A DNA stretch of 64,000 nt from an uncultured Pelagibacteraceae bacterium (GCA_902627935.1 CACOLA010000002.1:207026-271025), one strand, 5' to 3'. Positions 28,022-36,306 are shown, counted from the stretch's first letter. Notes: generated from the sequence alone by a model not told the origin. A program made the numbers and translations.

Positions 28022-28225
28022 ATGAAAAGACCAAAATACCCATATAGAATTGCAATTCTTATGGCTTTGCTAACTATACCACCTATAGGCGCCACACAGT
28101 TAGGATGGTACTTGTACGATCAGCAAACCGGCTTTGATTATGGAATGATTGTAGGTACATTCTCTGTTATATTTGCTGCTTGGCTGATGTATGAAAAGAA
28201 TTGGCGAGAGGAAGATGAGGATTAA
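28022..28225 (+). CDS. Small two-span membrane protein
   Basis: A 67-residue protein with two hydrophobic segments (~8-26 and ~42-57), basic N-terminus (MKRPKYPYR) and acidic C-terminus (WREEDED). This charge pattern suggests both ends face the cytoplasm. No family is recognised. It is followed 3 bases later by the small SHOCT membrane protein, so they are probably co-transcribed. Confidence 0.65.
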   Translation: MKRPKYPYRIAILMALLTIPPIGATQLGWYLYDQQTGFDYGMIVGTFSVIFAAWLMYEKNWREEDED

Positions 28226-28228
28226 ATT

Positions 28229-28486
28229 ATGGAAAAAATTATTTTTTTTGGATTAGTAATACCTATTTTATTTTTTGTGCTCTATTTGGGTGGTAATGCC
28301 ATTATGAAAGGTATGAGTGCAAAAAACTCAAACAAAGAAATTGAAAAAGATAGTGATATCGAAAACTCTATAGATGAGGAAATAAAACTAAGTGATGAGA
28401 TTGATAATTTAAATAAACTTTTAAAGGAGGGTGTTATAACTGAAGAGGAGTTTGAAAAAGCAAAAAAAAAACTTTTAGATAACTAA
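28229..28486 (+). CDS. Small membrane protein with C-terminal SHOCT domain
   Basis: 85 residues: one N-terminal membrane span (~4-24), a polar acidic linker rich in Asp/Glu/Ser, and a SHOCT module at ~55-85 ending EEEFEKAKKKLLDN. The tail closely resembles that of the SHOCT protein at 34-681. It is probably an oligomerising membrane protein of unknown role. Its stop overlaps the end of the convergent sugar dehydrogenase by 4 bases. Confidence 0.75.
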   Translation: MEKIIFFGLVIPILFFVLYLGGNAIMKGMSAKNSNKEIEKDSDIENSIDEEIKLSDEIDNLNKLLKEGVITEEEFEKAKKKLLDN

Positions 28487-29541
28487 TTCTTTTTCATAAG
28501 CCATAATTTATTATCGGCTAAAAAATAAATCATTCCATTTTTAGGATGTACTTGAATATCCCTTATTCTCCCAATTTTATTTTTGAAAATAATATCCTCT
28601 TTTACATTTGATAAGTCATTAAAAATTAATTTTCTCAAAGATTGGTCTTTAAGAGATGTAATTAGAGCATGTCCATTCCATTCGCTAAATTCTTTACCTT
28701 TGTAGATAGTTATTGCACTTGTTGCTATAGATGGAACCCAATAATGAATTGCTTTAGTAAAGCCTGGTTTCCATTTAGGACCAATCGGAATACCCGAGTA
28801 ATTTGTGCCTCCCCATCCTAAAATTTTCCATCCATAATTTTCTCCTTTTCTAGCTTCACCAAACCAATCTCCACCTCTAGCACCATGGTTACTCATATAA
28901 ACCTTTCCATCAAATGGAGATAAAGTTAAACCTTGTGGGTTTCTAATTCCAATTTGATAAATTTCTGGAAGCCAATCAGATTTACCCTCGAATTTTGGGT
29001 TATCTTTTGGAATACTTCCATCAATATTTATTCTAATAATACTTCCAGGATGTTTTGAAGGATCTTGTGCAATCATTCCTTGTCCGCGTTCGCCGGCAGA
29101 TGCAAAAAGATAATCACCTTTAATAGCTAACCTTGATCCAAAGTGGTATCCTGAGTCAATAGGTGGGTTTGCTTGAAAAATATTTTTAAAGATTAAATTT
29201 TTTTTACTAAATTCTGATTTTGCTATTGAAGTACTTGTTTTCCAATCTCCTCTATTTTCTGAGTAAGAGATATAAAGAAAATTTTTGTAAAAAAGAATAT
29301 CTAGAAGACCACCTTGACCGTGTTCAAGAAAATTTAAGTTATGATTTATTATACTAATGTTTTTATTTTTTATATTTACTAATTTTATATTCCCGCCTTT
29401 TTCGGATATAAGTATGTTATTTTCATCAATAAAAGTTGAGCCCCATGGATCCTCTAGGTCAACAACTTTTATAAAATTAAAGTTTTTTGCCTCTAAAATG
29501 GTAGGAAAAATAAAGATTAATAATATGAAAAGAATTTTCAT
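28483..29541 (-). CDS. Secreted PQQ-type sugar dehydrogenase (GSDH family)
   Basis: A six-bladed beta-propeller of 352 residues with an N-terminal signal peptide (ILFILLIFIFPTILEA). It has WGSTFIDENNILISEKGG at blade 1, HGQGGLLDILF, GYHFGSRLAIKGDYLFASAGERGQGM, IGIRNPQGLTLSPFDGKVYMSNHGARGGD and GENYGWKILGWG. These are marks of the glucose/sorbosone dehydrogenase (Asd/YliI) family, periplasmic PQQ-dependent aldose dehydrogenases. The substrate is unknown and PQQ biosynthesis genes are not in the window. The heme-monooxygenase-like gene ends 5 bases upstream on the same strand. Confidence 0.88.
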   Translation of the reverse strand: MKILFILLIFIFPTILEAKNFNFIKVVDLEDPWGSTFIDENNILISEKGGNIKLVNIKNKNISIINHNLNFLEHGQGGLLDILFYKNFLYISYSENRGDWKTSTSIAKSEFSKKNLIFKNIFQANPPIDSGYHFGSRLAIKGDYLFASAGERGQGMIAQDPSKHPGSIIRINIDGSIPKDNPKFEGKSDWLPEIYQIGIRNPQGLTLSPFDGKVYMSNHGARGGDWFGEARKGENYGWKILGWGGTNYSGIPIGPKWKPGFTKAIHYWVPSIATSAITIYKGKEFSEWNGHALITSLKDQSLRKLIFNDLSNVKEDIIFKNKIGRIRDIQVHPKNGMIYFLADNKLWLMKKN

Positions 29542-29546
29542 ATTTA

Positions 29547-29849
29547 CTAAAAAATTACTTCAAAACCCTCAAAGTCTGGTGGGCCCAAATATAAATCTCT
29601 ATGTTGGGCAGCATTTTTATGTGCAAGCCTAAAAGCTTCTGATTTTGTCCAGTTTATAAAATCTTCTTTTGACTCCCATGTGCTATGAGATGAATAAAGA
29701 GAGAATTCTTTATTTGTATCACCTTTAATTAAATTAAAATTTTTAAATCCCTTTACACCATCAAGATGTGTGTCTCTATTTTTCCAAACATCTTCAAATT
29801 CTTTTTCTTTACCAAGAACAATTTTAAATCTATTCATTGCTATATACAT
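29547..29849 (-). CDS. Antibiotic-biosynthesis-monooxygenase fold, heme-degrading (IsdG/HmoB-like)
   Basis: A ~100-residue dimeric alpha/beta barrel protein. It has MNRFKIVLGKEKEFEDVWKN, HLDGVKGFKNFNLIKG, SLYSSHSTWESKEDFINW and SEAFRLAHKNAAQH. The Asn of MNRF, the Trp of TWES and the late His correspond to the Asn-Trp-His set of IsdG-type heme oxygenases, so heme breakdown is plausible; a plain ABM protein is the alternative. I start it at 29849 (MYIAMNRF), just past the SDR stop; 29837 is also possible. It is co-oriented with the SDR gene. Confidence 0.75.
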   Translation of the reverse strand: MYIAMNRFKIVLGKEKEFEDVWKNRDTHLDGVKGFKNFNLIKGDTNKEFSLYSSHSTWESKEDFINWTKSEAFRLAHKNAAQHRDLYLGPPDFEGFEVIF

Positions 29850-29856
29850 AATTATT

Positions 29857-30567
29857 TTAAGATAATTTTGATCTACCTCCATCAACAGCTATAATTTGCC
29901 CAGTAACCCAAGAGCTATCATTAGTAATAAGAAATTTTGCAAGAGAGGCTGAGTCTCTACCTTCACCCAATCTTTTTAAAGGGTGAGCTTTTGCTATCCC
30001 ATCAGCTAATGCCTTATTTTTTAACATTGGTTCTGCAATTTTTGAATTTGTTAGACTAGGTGCAATACAGTTTACTCTGATGTTTGGAGCAAATTCAGCT
30101 GCTAAAGAAACAGTTAATCCTTCAACTGCAGCTTTTGTTGAAGCAATTATTGCATGGTTAGTAAATCCTCTTTGTGCTGCAACTGTTGAAAACAAAACAA
30201 CTGAACCATTGTTTTTTTTTAAACTTTCTTGATAACCTTTAATAACTTCAACTGCTGAATAAAGATTAAGTTTCATACACTTATTGAAATCTTGCTCACT
30301 AACCATTCTTAAAGGTTTTAAATCTATTGAACCAACACAATAAGCTACTCCTTTTATGTCTGAGATATCACTCTTTACTTTTTCTATGAATCCGTCTTCT
30401 AAAACATCAGCAATAGTAAAAGTACAACTTAGTTTTTCTGAGAGACTTTTTGTGTCATTTACGTTTCTACCTACTAAATGAACATTATTACCAGAATTTA
30501 CTAGTTGTTCAGCTAAGCTAGATCCGATTGAACCTGTCGCACCAAAAATAAGATATTTTTCTGACAT
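29857..30567 (-). CDS. SDR family oxidoreductase-like protein lacking the catalytic Tyr
   Basis: A 236-residue Rossmann protein: GATGSIGSSLAEQL (8-21) is the nucleotide loop, then VHLVGRN, and VAYCVGSIDLKPL in place of NNAG. The active-site segment is VVLFSTVAAQRG followed by NHAIIASTKAAVEGL. Aligning the Lys of STKAA with YxxxK places Ile where the catalytic Tyr belongs. The C-terminus (RVNCIAPSLTNSKIAE, SWVTGQIIAVDGG) is ordinary SDR. Redox activity may be lost or altered. It is divergent from the photolyase gene, with only 27 bases between starts. Confidence 0.85.
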   Translation of the reverse strand: MSEKYLIFGATGSIGSSLAEQLVNSGNNVHLVGRNVNDTKSLSEKLSCTFTIADVLEDGFIEKVKSDISDIKGVAYCVGSIDLKPLRMVSEQDFNKCMKLNLYSAVEVIKGYQESLKKNNGSVVLFSTVAAQRGFTNHAIIASTKAAVEGLTVSLAAEFAPNIRVNCIAPSLTNSKIAEPMLKNKALADGIAKAHPLKRLGEGRDSASLAKFLITNDSSWVTGQIIAVDGGRSKLS

Positions 30568-30594
30568 AAAAAATTTTATTAGTTATATTTAAAT

Positions 30595-32085
30595 ATGAAG
30601 TTATTTTTTATACTGGGAAATCAATTATTTCCATCAAAATACTTAGACCGCTTCAAAAAAGACCACCTGTTTTTTATGGCTGAAGATTACGAATTATGTA
30701 CTTATGAAAAACATCATAAACAAAAGATACTTCTTTTTTTATCATCAATGCGTTCTCATGCAGAAAATCTTAAAAAAGACAAATTCAAACTAGAATATTT
30801 AAAAATTGAAGATAAAGAATTTAAGGATGATTATTTAAAAAAATTAAAAAAAATAATTATTTCAAAAAAAATAAATGAAATTTCAAGCTTTGAAATTGAA
30901 GATAAATTTTTTGAAAAAAAAATAAATCAATTTTTTAAAAAAGAAAAAATTAAATGGAATATTATTCAATCTCCAATGTTTTTGAATTCCAGAGATGAAT
31001 TTAAACAATATCTATCTAAATCAAAAAAACCTTTTATGGCGACTTTCTATAAAGATGTCAGAAAAAAATCAGGAATACTAATGGGCTCAGATGGCAATCC
31101 AATTGGAGGTAAATGGAGTTTTGATGAGGATAATAGGAATAAATTGCCTAAAAACATATCAATTCCAAAGTTTCCAAAAATTAATGAAACTAATCATACT
31201 AAAAGATTGAAACCAATTATTGAAAAGTTGTTTAAAGATCATCCAGGCAAAACTGAAAATTTTTGGTTAGCTACTGAATATAATGACGTAGTTAAGCTTT
31301 TAAATTTTTTTATAAAAGAAAAATCAAACTTTTTTGGTGATTATGAGGATGCAGTAGATCAAAAAGATAATATTTTATTTCACAGTGCTTTAAGTCCTTA
31401 TATTAACTTGGGTTTAATCACACCTGAATTTATTATCAAAAAAGTTTTAGATTTTCATAAAAGTAAAAAAATAAAATTAAATTCTTTAGAAGGTTATGTG
31501 CGTCAGGTTATAGGATGGAGAGAATTTATGAGGGGAATTTATCAAAGTTATTCAAATGAAATGGAAACTGGAAACTTTTTCAAACAAAATCGTAAAATGA
31601 AAAAGTCATGGTACGAAGGTACAACTGGTTTACCTCCACTAGATTATGCAATTAAAAATGCTTTAAACCATGGATGGTCTCATCACATTGAAAGATTAAT
31701 GATTTTATCTAACATAATGAATCTTTGTGAAATTAAACCTATCATTGTTTACAAATGGTTTATGGAAATGTTTGTTGACTCATCTGATTGGGTAATGGTG
31801 CCTAATGTTTATGGTATGGGATTATTCAGCGATGGAGGAATATTTGCTACGAAACCATATATCTGTGGATCAAGCTACTTTATGAAAATGATGGATTTTA
31901 AAAAAGGTGATTGGTGCAACATAATGGATGGATTGTATTGGAGGTTTATTGATAGAAATAGAAAATTTTTTTTGAAAAACCCTAGGTTATCTATGATGGT
32001 TAGAATTTTTGATAAAATGAAAAGCGATAGAAAAAAAATAATTCTTCCTGCTGCAGAAAAATTTATTAAACAAAATACAATTTAG
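30595..32085 (+). CDS. Cryptochrome/photolyase family protein (FeS-BCP/PhrB branch)
   Basis: A 496-residue flavoprotein of the bacterial (6-4) photolyase branch. An N-terminal alpha/beta domain (FFILGNQLFPS, FFMAEDYELCTYEKHHKQKI, then SHAENLKKDKFKLEYL) is followed by a helical FAD domain with GYVRQVIGWREFMRGIY, LDYAIKNALNHGWSHHIERLMILSN, MFVDSSDWVMVPNVYGMG and ATKPYICGSSY. The loop after MMDFKKGDWC lacks the CxxC-containing insert expected in Fe-S members. It likely repairs UV lesions or senses blue light. The stop (TAG) shares its last base with the GTG start of the DUF2256 gene. Confidence 0.9.
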   Translation: MKLFFILGNQLFPSKYLDRFKKDHLFFMAEDYELCTYEKHHKQKILLFLSSMRSHAENLKKDKFKLEYLKIEDKEFKDDYLKKLKKIIISKKINEISSFEIEDKFFEKKINQFFKKEKIKWNIIQSPMFLNSRDEFKQYLSKSKKPFMATFYKDVRKKSGILMGSDGNPIGGKWSFDEDNRNKLPKNISIPKFPKINETNHTKRLKPIIEKLFKDHPGKTENFWLATEYNDVVKLLNFFIKEKSNFFGDYEDAVDQKDNILFHSALSPYINLGLITPEFIIKKVLDFHKSKKIKLNSLEGYVRQVIGWREFMRGIYQSYSNEMETGNFFKQNRKMKKSWYEGTTGLPPLDYAIKNALNHGWSHHIERLMILSNIMNLCEIKPIIVYKWFMEMFVDSSDWVMVPNVYGMGLFSDGGIFATKPYICGSSYFMKMMDFKKGDWCNIMDGLYWRFIDRNRKFFLKNPRLSMMVRIFDKMKSDRKKIILPAAEKFIKQNTI

Positions 32086-32216
32086 TGAAAAAAGAAAATC
32101 TTCCTTCTAAAATCTGCATTGTTTGTAAAAGATCTTTTATTTGGCGAAGAAAATGGAAGTTAAATTGGGATAAAGTTAAGTATTGCTCAAAGAGATGTTC
32201 TAGCAAAAAAATATGA
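32085..32216 (+). CDS. DUF2256 zinc-finger-like small protein
   Basis: A 43-codon gene starting at GTG 32085. It matches the DUF2256 pattern: LPSKICIVCKRSFIWRRKW, then VKYCSKRCSSKK, with four Cys as two CxxC-like pairs (C11, C14; C34, C38), probably a zinc site. It overlaps the photolyase stop by one base and the next gene by ATGA at 32213-32216. DUF2256 genes are commonly seen beside this photolyase branch in other bacteria, which supports the reading despite the small size. Confidence 0.85.
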   Translation: MKKENLPSKICIVCKRSFIWRRKWKLNWDKVKYCSKRCSSKKI

Positions 32217-32746
32217 ATTTAGAAAAATATAAATGGAAAAGTAGAATTTTACTTGTTTCTACACCAAATTATAAGGATCGAATTTATCTAAAGGCAAAAA
32301 AAATATATCAAGATAAAATAAAAGATTTTCATAAAAGATATTTAAAATTAATTTGTAAAATTAATAAGAAGAAAAAATTTTCTATTAATTTAATTGGTTT
32401 TGATGGAAAATCTAAAAAGAAAATGAATAAGCTTAATTATAAAATGGTGTTTAAAATTATAGACAAAATGCCACTAAGTAAAAAATCTATACCGATAAAT
32501 TTATCACTGTATTCAGACTATAATCCTAAAACTACTACTCAAGGCTTGGGATTTAAAAATAAGGAAAAGGCCCTCTACACAATCAAAACTATTAAAAATC
32601 GCTCAATTAAGTACCAGGTAAATGTCATTGCAACAATGCTGGGTAGAGCAAAGAACCATCCTAACAAAACCGTAGATATGGAAGATGCTATAAAAATATT
32701 TGATGATTGGATGAAAAAATATAAAAGTAAAAAAAGTGAAAGTTAA
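32213..32746 (+). CDS. DUF4174-like protein with an unrecognised C-terminal region
   Basis: A 177-residue, lysine-rich protein. The first ~60 residues (WKSRILLVSTPNYKDRIYL, then HKRYLKLICKIN) resemble DUF4174, a thioredoxin-like family in which the usual Cys residues are absent. The C-terminal part (~110-172) holds TQGLGFKNKEKALYTIK, then VNVIATMLGRAKNHPNKT and EDAIKIFDDWMKKYK, a block that looks conserved but is not recognised. The start is an ATGA overlap with DUF2256, and the secreted FG-GAP gene begins inside its end. Confidence 0.6.
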   Translation: MNLEKYKWKSRILLVSTPNYKDRIYLKAKKIYQDKIKDFHKRYLKLICKINKKKKFSINLIGFDGKSKKKMNKLNYKMVFKIIDKMPLSKKSIPINLSLYSDYNPKTTTQGLGFKNKEKALYTIKTIKNRSIKYQVNVIATMLGRAKNHPNKTVDMEDAIKIFDDWMKKYKSKKSES

Positions 32747-34178
32747 AATAACTAAACATTTAAAAAAAATAATATTTTTATTTTTTCTATTAATCCCCAA
32801 TAGTCTGAATGCTAATTTTTTTGAAGATATAACAAGCCAAATAACTGATAATCCTAAAAGACTTAGCTATGGTGTTTCCGTAACCGATGTTAACCAGGAT
32901 GGAAATTTTGATTTTATAGTAACAGGGTTTGGTTATGTAAATTTAGCTTTGTCATATGATAAAGGAAAATTAATCAATATTATAAATCAAAAAAAATTTT
33001 CTGATGAGTTTAGAAGGACCATCGGAGTTGCTGCATGCGATATTGATAAAGATGGATACGAAGAAATATATTTTCTTAACACTGATACATATAGCGGTAC
33101 AAAAAAATACTCAGATAGACTTATAGATTTTGAAAAAGATAAGTATATAGATTTATTTGAAATTGAAAAAAATCAAAGAGACCTTAACTTAACTGCTGGC
33201 AGATCAGTTGTTTGTGTCGACAGAAAAGGTGATGGAAATTATGGTGTTTATGTTGCTAATTATGGAGGACCAACAAGATTTTACGAATATACTAATGATG
33301 TAATAGTAGATAAATCTATTGAATTAAATCTTGCAAAGATTACCGGTGGTCGAGCAGTTGTAGCTGGGCACATTATTACAGATAAGATTGATGTTTTCGC
33401 CGCTAATGAGAGAGGAGCAAATTTTTTATATAAAAATGATGATGGTAAATTTTTAGATGTAGCGAACGAATACAGAGTACAAGACATCCTTCAAAACGGT
33501 AGAGGAACTGCTTTAACTGACATTTATTACAGAGGACGATTGGATATTTTAAATGGAAATTGGGGAGGATTTCACAGGGCTTATGTATTTAAAAATGATA
33601 TATTTGAAGATATAGCTAAACCACCTTTTGATGAGCCATCAAGAATAAGAACTGTCATTTCAGCTGATTTGGATAATGATGGTTATGACGAAGTATTCAT
33701 GAATAATATTGGTGAACCAAATAAACTTTTTAAAATTTTAGATAATGGTTTAATAGAACAAATACCATTAGACGTTGGTTTAGAGCCAAATGGATATGGA
33801 ACTGGAGCAGCAGTTGCTGATATAGATAATGACGGTGTTCTAGAGTTATTAGTTTCACATGGGGAAAGTTTTGATCAACCTTTATCTCTATATAAAGCAA
33901 AAATAGGTTCTGATAGAAAATATTTAAGAGTTAAACCTTTGAATAGATACGGAGCACCTGCGAGAGGAGCTACAGTAACGCTTATTTCAAATTTAAGAAA
34001 ACATTCCAAAACTATAGACGCTGGATCAGGCTATCTTTGCCAAATGGAGCCAGTTGCTCATTACGGAATTAGAGAAAAAGAAAAAAATATAAAAATTCAA
34101 ATTAAATGGACTAACGGAAAAATTGAGGAGCTTTCTATTAAAGATTTAAATCAAACAGTTACTATAAAACAAAAATAA
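32736..34178 (+). CDS. Secreted FG-GAP/VCBS-repeat protein with ASPIC/UnbV-like C-terminus
   Basis: A 480-residue exported protein. A signal peptide (IIFLFFLLIPNSLNA) is followed by at least four calcium-loop-like repeats of the D-x-D/N-x-D-G type: VTDVNQDGNFDF, ACDIDKDGYEEIYF, SADLDNDGYDEVF and VADIDNDGVLELLV. These indicate an integrin-like beta-propeller. The last ~90 residues (YLRVKPLNRYGAPARGATVTL then IDAGSGYLCQ and VHYGI-like segment, then IQIKWTNGKIEEL) are the ASPIC/UnbV module of CRTAC1-type proteins. The GTG start lies inside the preceding gene, so it is coupled to the photolyase operon. Function unknown. Confidence 0.85.
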   Translation: MKVKITKHLKKIIFLFFLLIPNSLNANFFEDITSQITDNPKRLSYGVSVTDVNQDGNFDFIVTGFGYVNLALSYDKGKLINIINQKKFSDEFRRTIGVAACDIDKDGYEEIYFLNTDTYSGTKKYSDRLIDFEKDKYIDLFEIEKNQRDLNLTAGRSVVCVDRKGDGNYGVYVANYGGPTRFYEYTNDVIVDKSIELNLAKITGGRAVVAGHIITDKIDVFAANERGANFLYKNDDGKFLDVANEYRVQDILQNGRGTALTDIYYRGRLDILNGNWGGFHRAYVFKNDIFEDIAKPPFDEPSRIRTVISADLDNDGYDEVFMNNIGEPNKLFKILDNGLIEQIPLDVGLEPNGYGTGAAVADIDNDGVLELLVSHGESFDQPLSLYKAKIGSDRKYLRVKPLNRYGAPARGATVTLISNLRKHSKTIDAGSGYLCQMEPVAHYGIREKEKNIKIQIKWTNGKIEELSIKDLNQTVTIKQK

Positions 34179-34652
34179 TTAATTTAAAGGCTGTAAAACT
34201 CTGTTTATAAAATGAATTACCCCATTTGAAACTTCAATATCTGCTGTCACAACCTCTGCCTCATTTATATAAACTATACCATTTACTTTTTTAATTTTAA
34301 CTTCTTCACCATTAATTGCTTTAAGATTGATTTCACCATTTATTTCTGAAGAAGTAATTTTTTTTGGAATAACATGTCGACCTAATATTTTTATAAGTTT
34401 GTCTTTATTAACATCATTTAATAAACCGTAGTATGTTTTTGCACTTATTGCTGCAAATGCATCATCTAAAGGCGCAAATACTGTAAATGGTCCATTGCCT
34501 TTTAAATTCTCATTTAAGCCTGACTTAATAAGTGTTTCGTTTAACTTTGTGAATTTACCAACTTCATTTAACTTATCAATCACATTTCCAAATGTAACTG
34601 ATGGAACGAATATTATTATTAATAAGTTTATAATTAAAAATAACTTTTTCAT
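34179..34652 (-). CDS. Secreted fasciclin-domain protein
   Basis: 157 residues: a signal peptide (MKKLFLIINLLIIIFVPSVTFG) and a single FAS1 domain with LIKSGLNENLKGNGPFTVFAPLDDAF, ILGRHVIPKKITSSE, and the C-terminal AEVVTADIEVSNGVIHFINRVLQP carrying the family's NG(V)IHxI(D)xVL motif. FAS1 domains act in adhesion or ligand binding. It converges with the FG-GAP gene with no gap between the stops. Confidence 0.92.
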   Translation of the reverse strand: MKKLFLIINLLIIIFVPSVTFGNVIDKLNEVGKFTKLNETLIKSGLNENLKGNGPFTVFAPLDDAFAAISAKTYYGLLNDVNKDKLIKILGRHVIPKKITSSEINGEINLKAINGEEVKIKKVNGIVYINEAEVVTADIEVSNGVIHFINRVLQPLN

Positions 34653-34804
34653 TTCTGTAAAATATCCATAAATTTATAATTTAAAAAGTTAATTAAGTGC
34701 GACAAAATTTTAAGTAAAAATTACTAATTGATGATAAATGGCAATATATAAATTGTTTGATTTAACAAGTAAAATATTATTTATTTATATCTCTTTTTCA
34801 TTAG

Positions 34805-35506
34805 ATGAATTATTTTAAAAATACATTCAAATTTGTGGCAATATTTATTCTAACTTTGTCTTTTTCAAATATCTCAATTTCCTCAGAAAAGAATTATTAT
34901 AAAGATTTGATTACTGATTGGGCTAGAATTTTTCCAGATCAAAATAGAAATGCCGCTGGTCCAAAATTTTTTAAATATATAATTGACAAAGAAATTACTT
35001 ATAAAGATTTCGTCGAATATAATAAGTTGTACTGTGCAGTATCAGGATCACTAATTGATCCAAATAGTGAACCAGATTTTCTGTTTGCTAAAGAAATGGT
35101 GACGAATAAAAAAATTTGTGGAAATTATTATAAATGCTGTGTTCCGTGCTCATGTGATATTATGAAGTATTCTAAAGTCCAAAAAATGAAATACCAATTT
35201 AAAGATGGTGAAAAAGAATTTTTTGTTTTCACGATTAAAAACCCTTGTAATAAAAAAGATTTTCCAAACAGGGTCAATAAAGATTATTTTTGTGATGGTA
35301 AAAAAATTAACAATAAACAAGTATACAAAATAAATGATCGAATAGTGATAGGTTTATTTCACAATGGCAAGAGATGTGAGAAAGGTGAGATTGATAAAGT
35401 TAAAAGCCATTACATAACAGGCGAATATTGCGAATTAAGAAATAATACACCTTTAGAAAATTTAGAAGCTGGTATGGGTGATATTTTCATAAAACTTGCA
35501 AAATAA
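34805..35506 (+). CDS. Secreted Cys-rich protein of unknown function
   Basis: 233 residues. An N-terminal signal peptide (FVAIFILTLSFSNISISS) is followed by a mature region with ten Cys, clustered as CGNYYKCCVPCSCD near the middle and spread further on (NPCN, YFCD, KRCE, EYCE). The even number suggests disulphides or a metal site. A conserved-looking start (DWARIFPDQNRNAAGPKF) is not recognised. It stands alone, flanked by 152 bases upstream and 80 downstream. I cannot assign a family. Confidence 0.7.
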   Translation: MNYFKNTFKFVAIFILTLSFSNISISSEKNYYKDLITDWARIFPDQNRNAAGPKFFKYIIDKEITYKDFVEYNKLYCAVSGSLIDPNSEPDFLFAKEMVTNKKICGNYYKCCVPCSCDIMKYSKVQKMKYQFKDGEKEFFVFTIKNPCNKKDFPNRVNKDYFCDGKKINNKQVYKINDRIVIGLFHNGKRCEKGEIDKVKSHYITGEYCELRNNTPLENLEAGMGDIFIKLAK

Positions 35507-35586
35507 AAATTTTATAGAAATTAAAAGCTCGTAAGTATAATAGTTTGATATTGTTAAAAAATTTATTCTAAGTTAAATATAAAATA

Positions 35587-36306
35587 TTGAATATTATCAT
35601 TTTACAACACATTAAAATCGAAGACCCTGGTTACATAAAAGATCTTATGTTAGCAGATGGAATAAATCTTCATACAGTTGAATTAGATGAAGGAGAAAAA
35701 ATTCCTAGTGATTTAAGTCAATTTAATGGAATGTTTTGCATGGGCGGTCCAATGGATACTTATATGGAAAAAGAATATCCCTGGCTAATTAATGAAAAAA
35801 AAAGGATTAAAGAGTTTGTTGTTGATCTAAAAAAACCTTATTTAGGTTTTTGTCTGGGATGTCAGCTTTTAGGTGAAGTAATTGGAGGAAAAGTAGTAAA
35901 GTCTACTCCTGCAGAAATTGGTATGATGGATATCAATTTTACTAATGAAAAAAATCAAGACAATTTATTTTCTCAATTTCCTAACAAAATTAAAAGTTTG
36001 CAATGGCATTCATATGAGGTTCAAGGAATAGAATATAATAAAGAAGTTACTTTATTAGCCTCATCTCCTGTTACTAAATTTCAAATTTTCAAATATCAAG
36101 ATCATGCTTATGGGATCCAGTTTCATATAGAAATCAAAGACACAACGGTTAATGAGTGGGGATGTGTCCCTGAATACAAAAAGGCATTAGAAGATCAATT
36201 AGGAGATGGTGCATTAAAAAAATTTGATCAATCAGCAAAAGAAAATATGACTGATATGAATAATTATTCTAAGATTCTTTATGATAATTTTAAAAAACTT
36301 TTATGA
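35587..36306 (+). CDS. Class I glutamine amidotransferase
   Basis: A 239-residue stand-alone GATase1 (GMP-synthase-like) domain. It has the MFCMGGPMDTYMEKEYPWL substrate loop, nucleophile Cys89 in the elbow GFCLGCQLL, and the His-Glu pair in YGIQFHIEI. It starts at TTG 35587; no ATG is available that would preserve the N-terminal IIILQH strand. Such proteins hydrolyse glutamine or gamma-glutamyl amides; partner unknown. The next gene overlaps its stop by 4 bases. Confidence 0.88.
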   Translation: MNIIILQHIKIEDPGYIKDLMLADGINLHTVELDEGEKIPSDLSQFNGMFCMGGPMDTYMEKEYPWLINEKKRIKEFVVDLKKPYLGFCLGCQLLGEVIGGKVVKSTPAEIGMMDINFTNEKNQDNLFSQFPNKIKSLQWHSYEVQGIEYNKEVTLLASSPVTKFQIFKYQDHAYGIQFHIEIKDTTVNEWGCVPEYKKALEDQLGDGALKKFDQSAKENMTDMNNYSKILYDNFKKLL

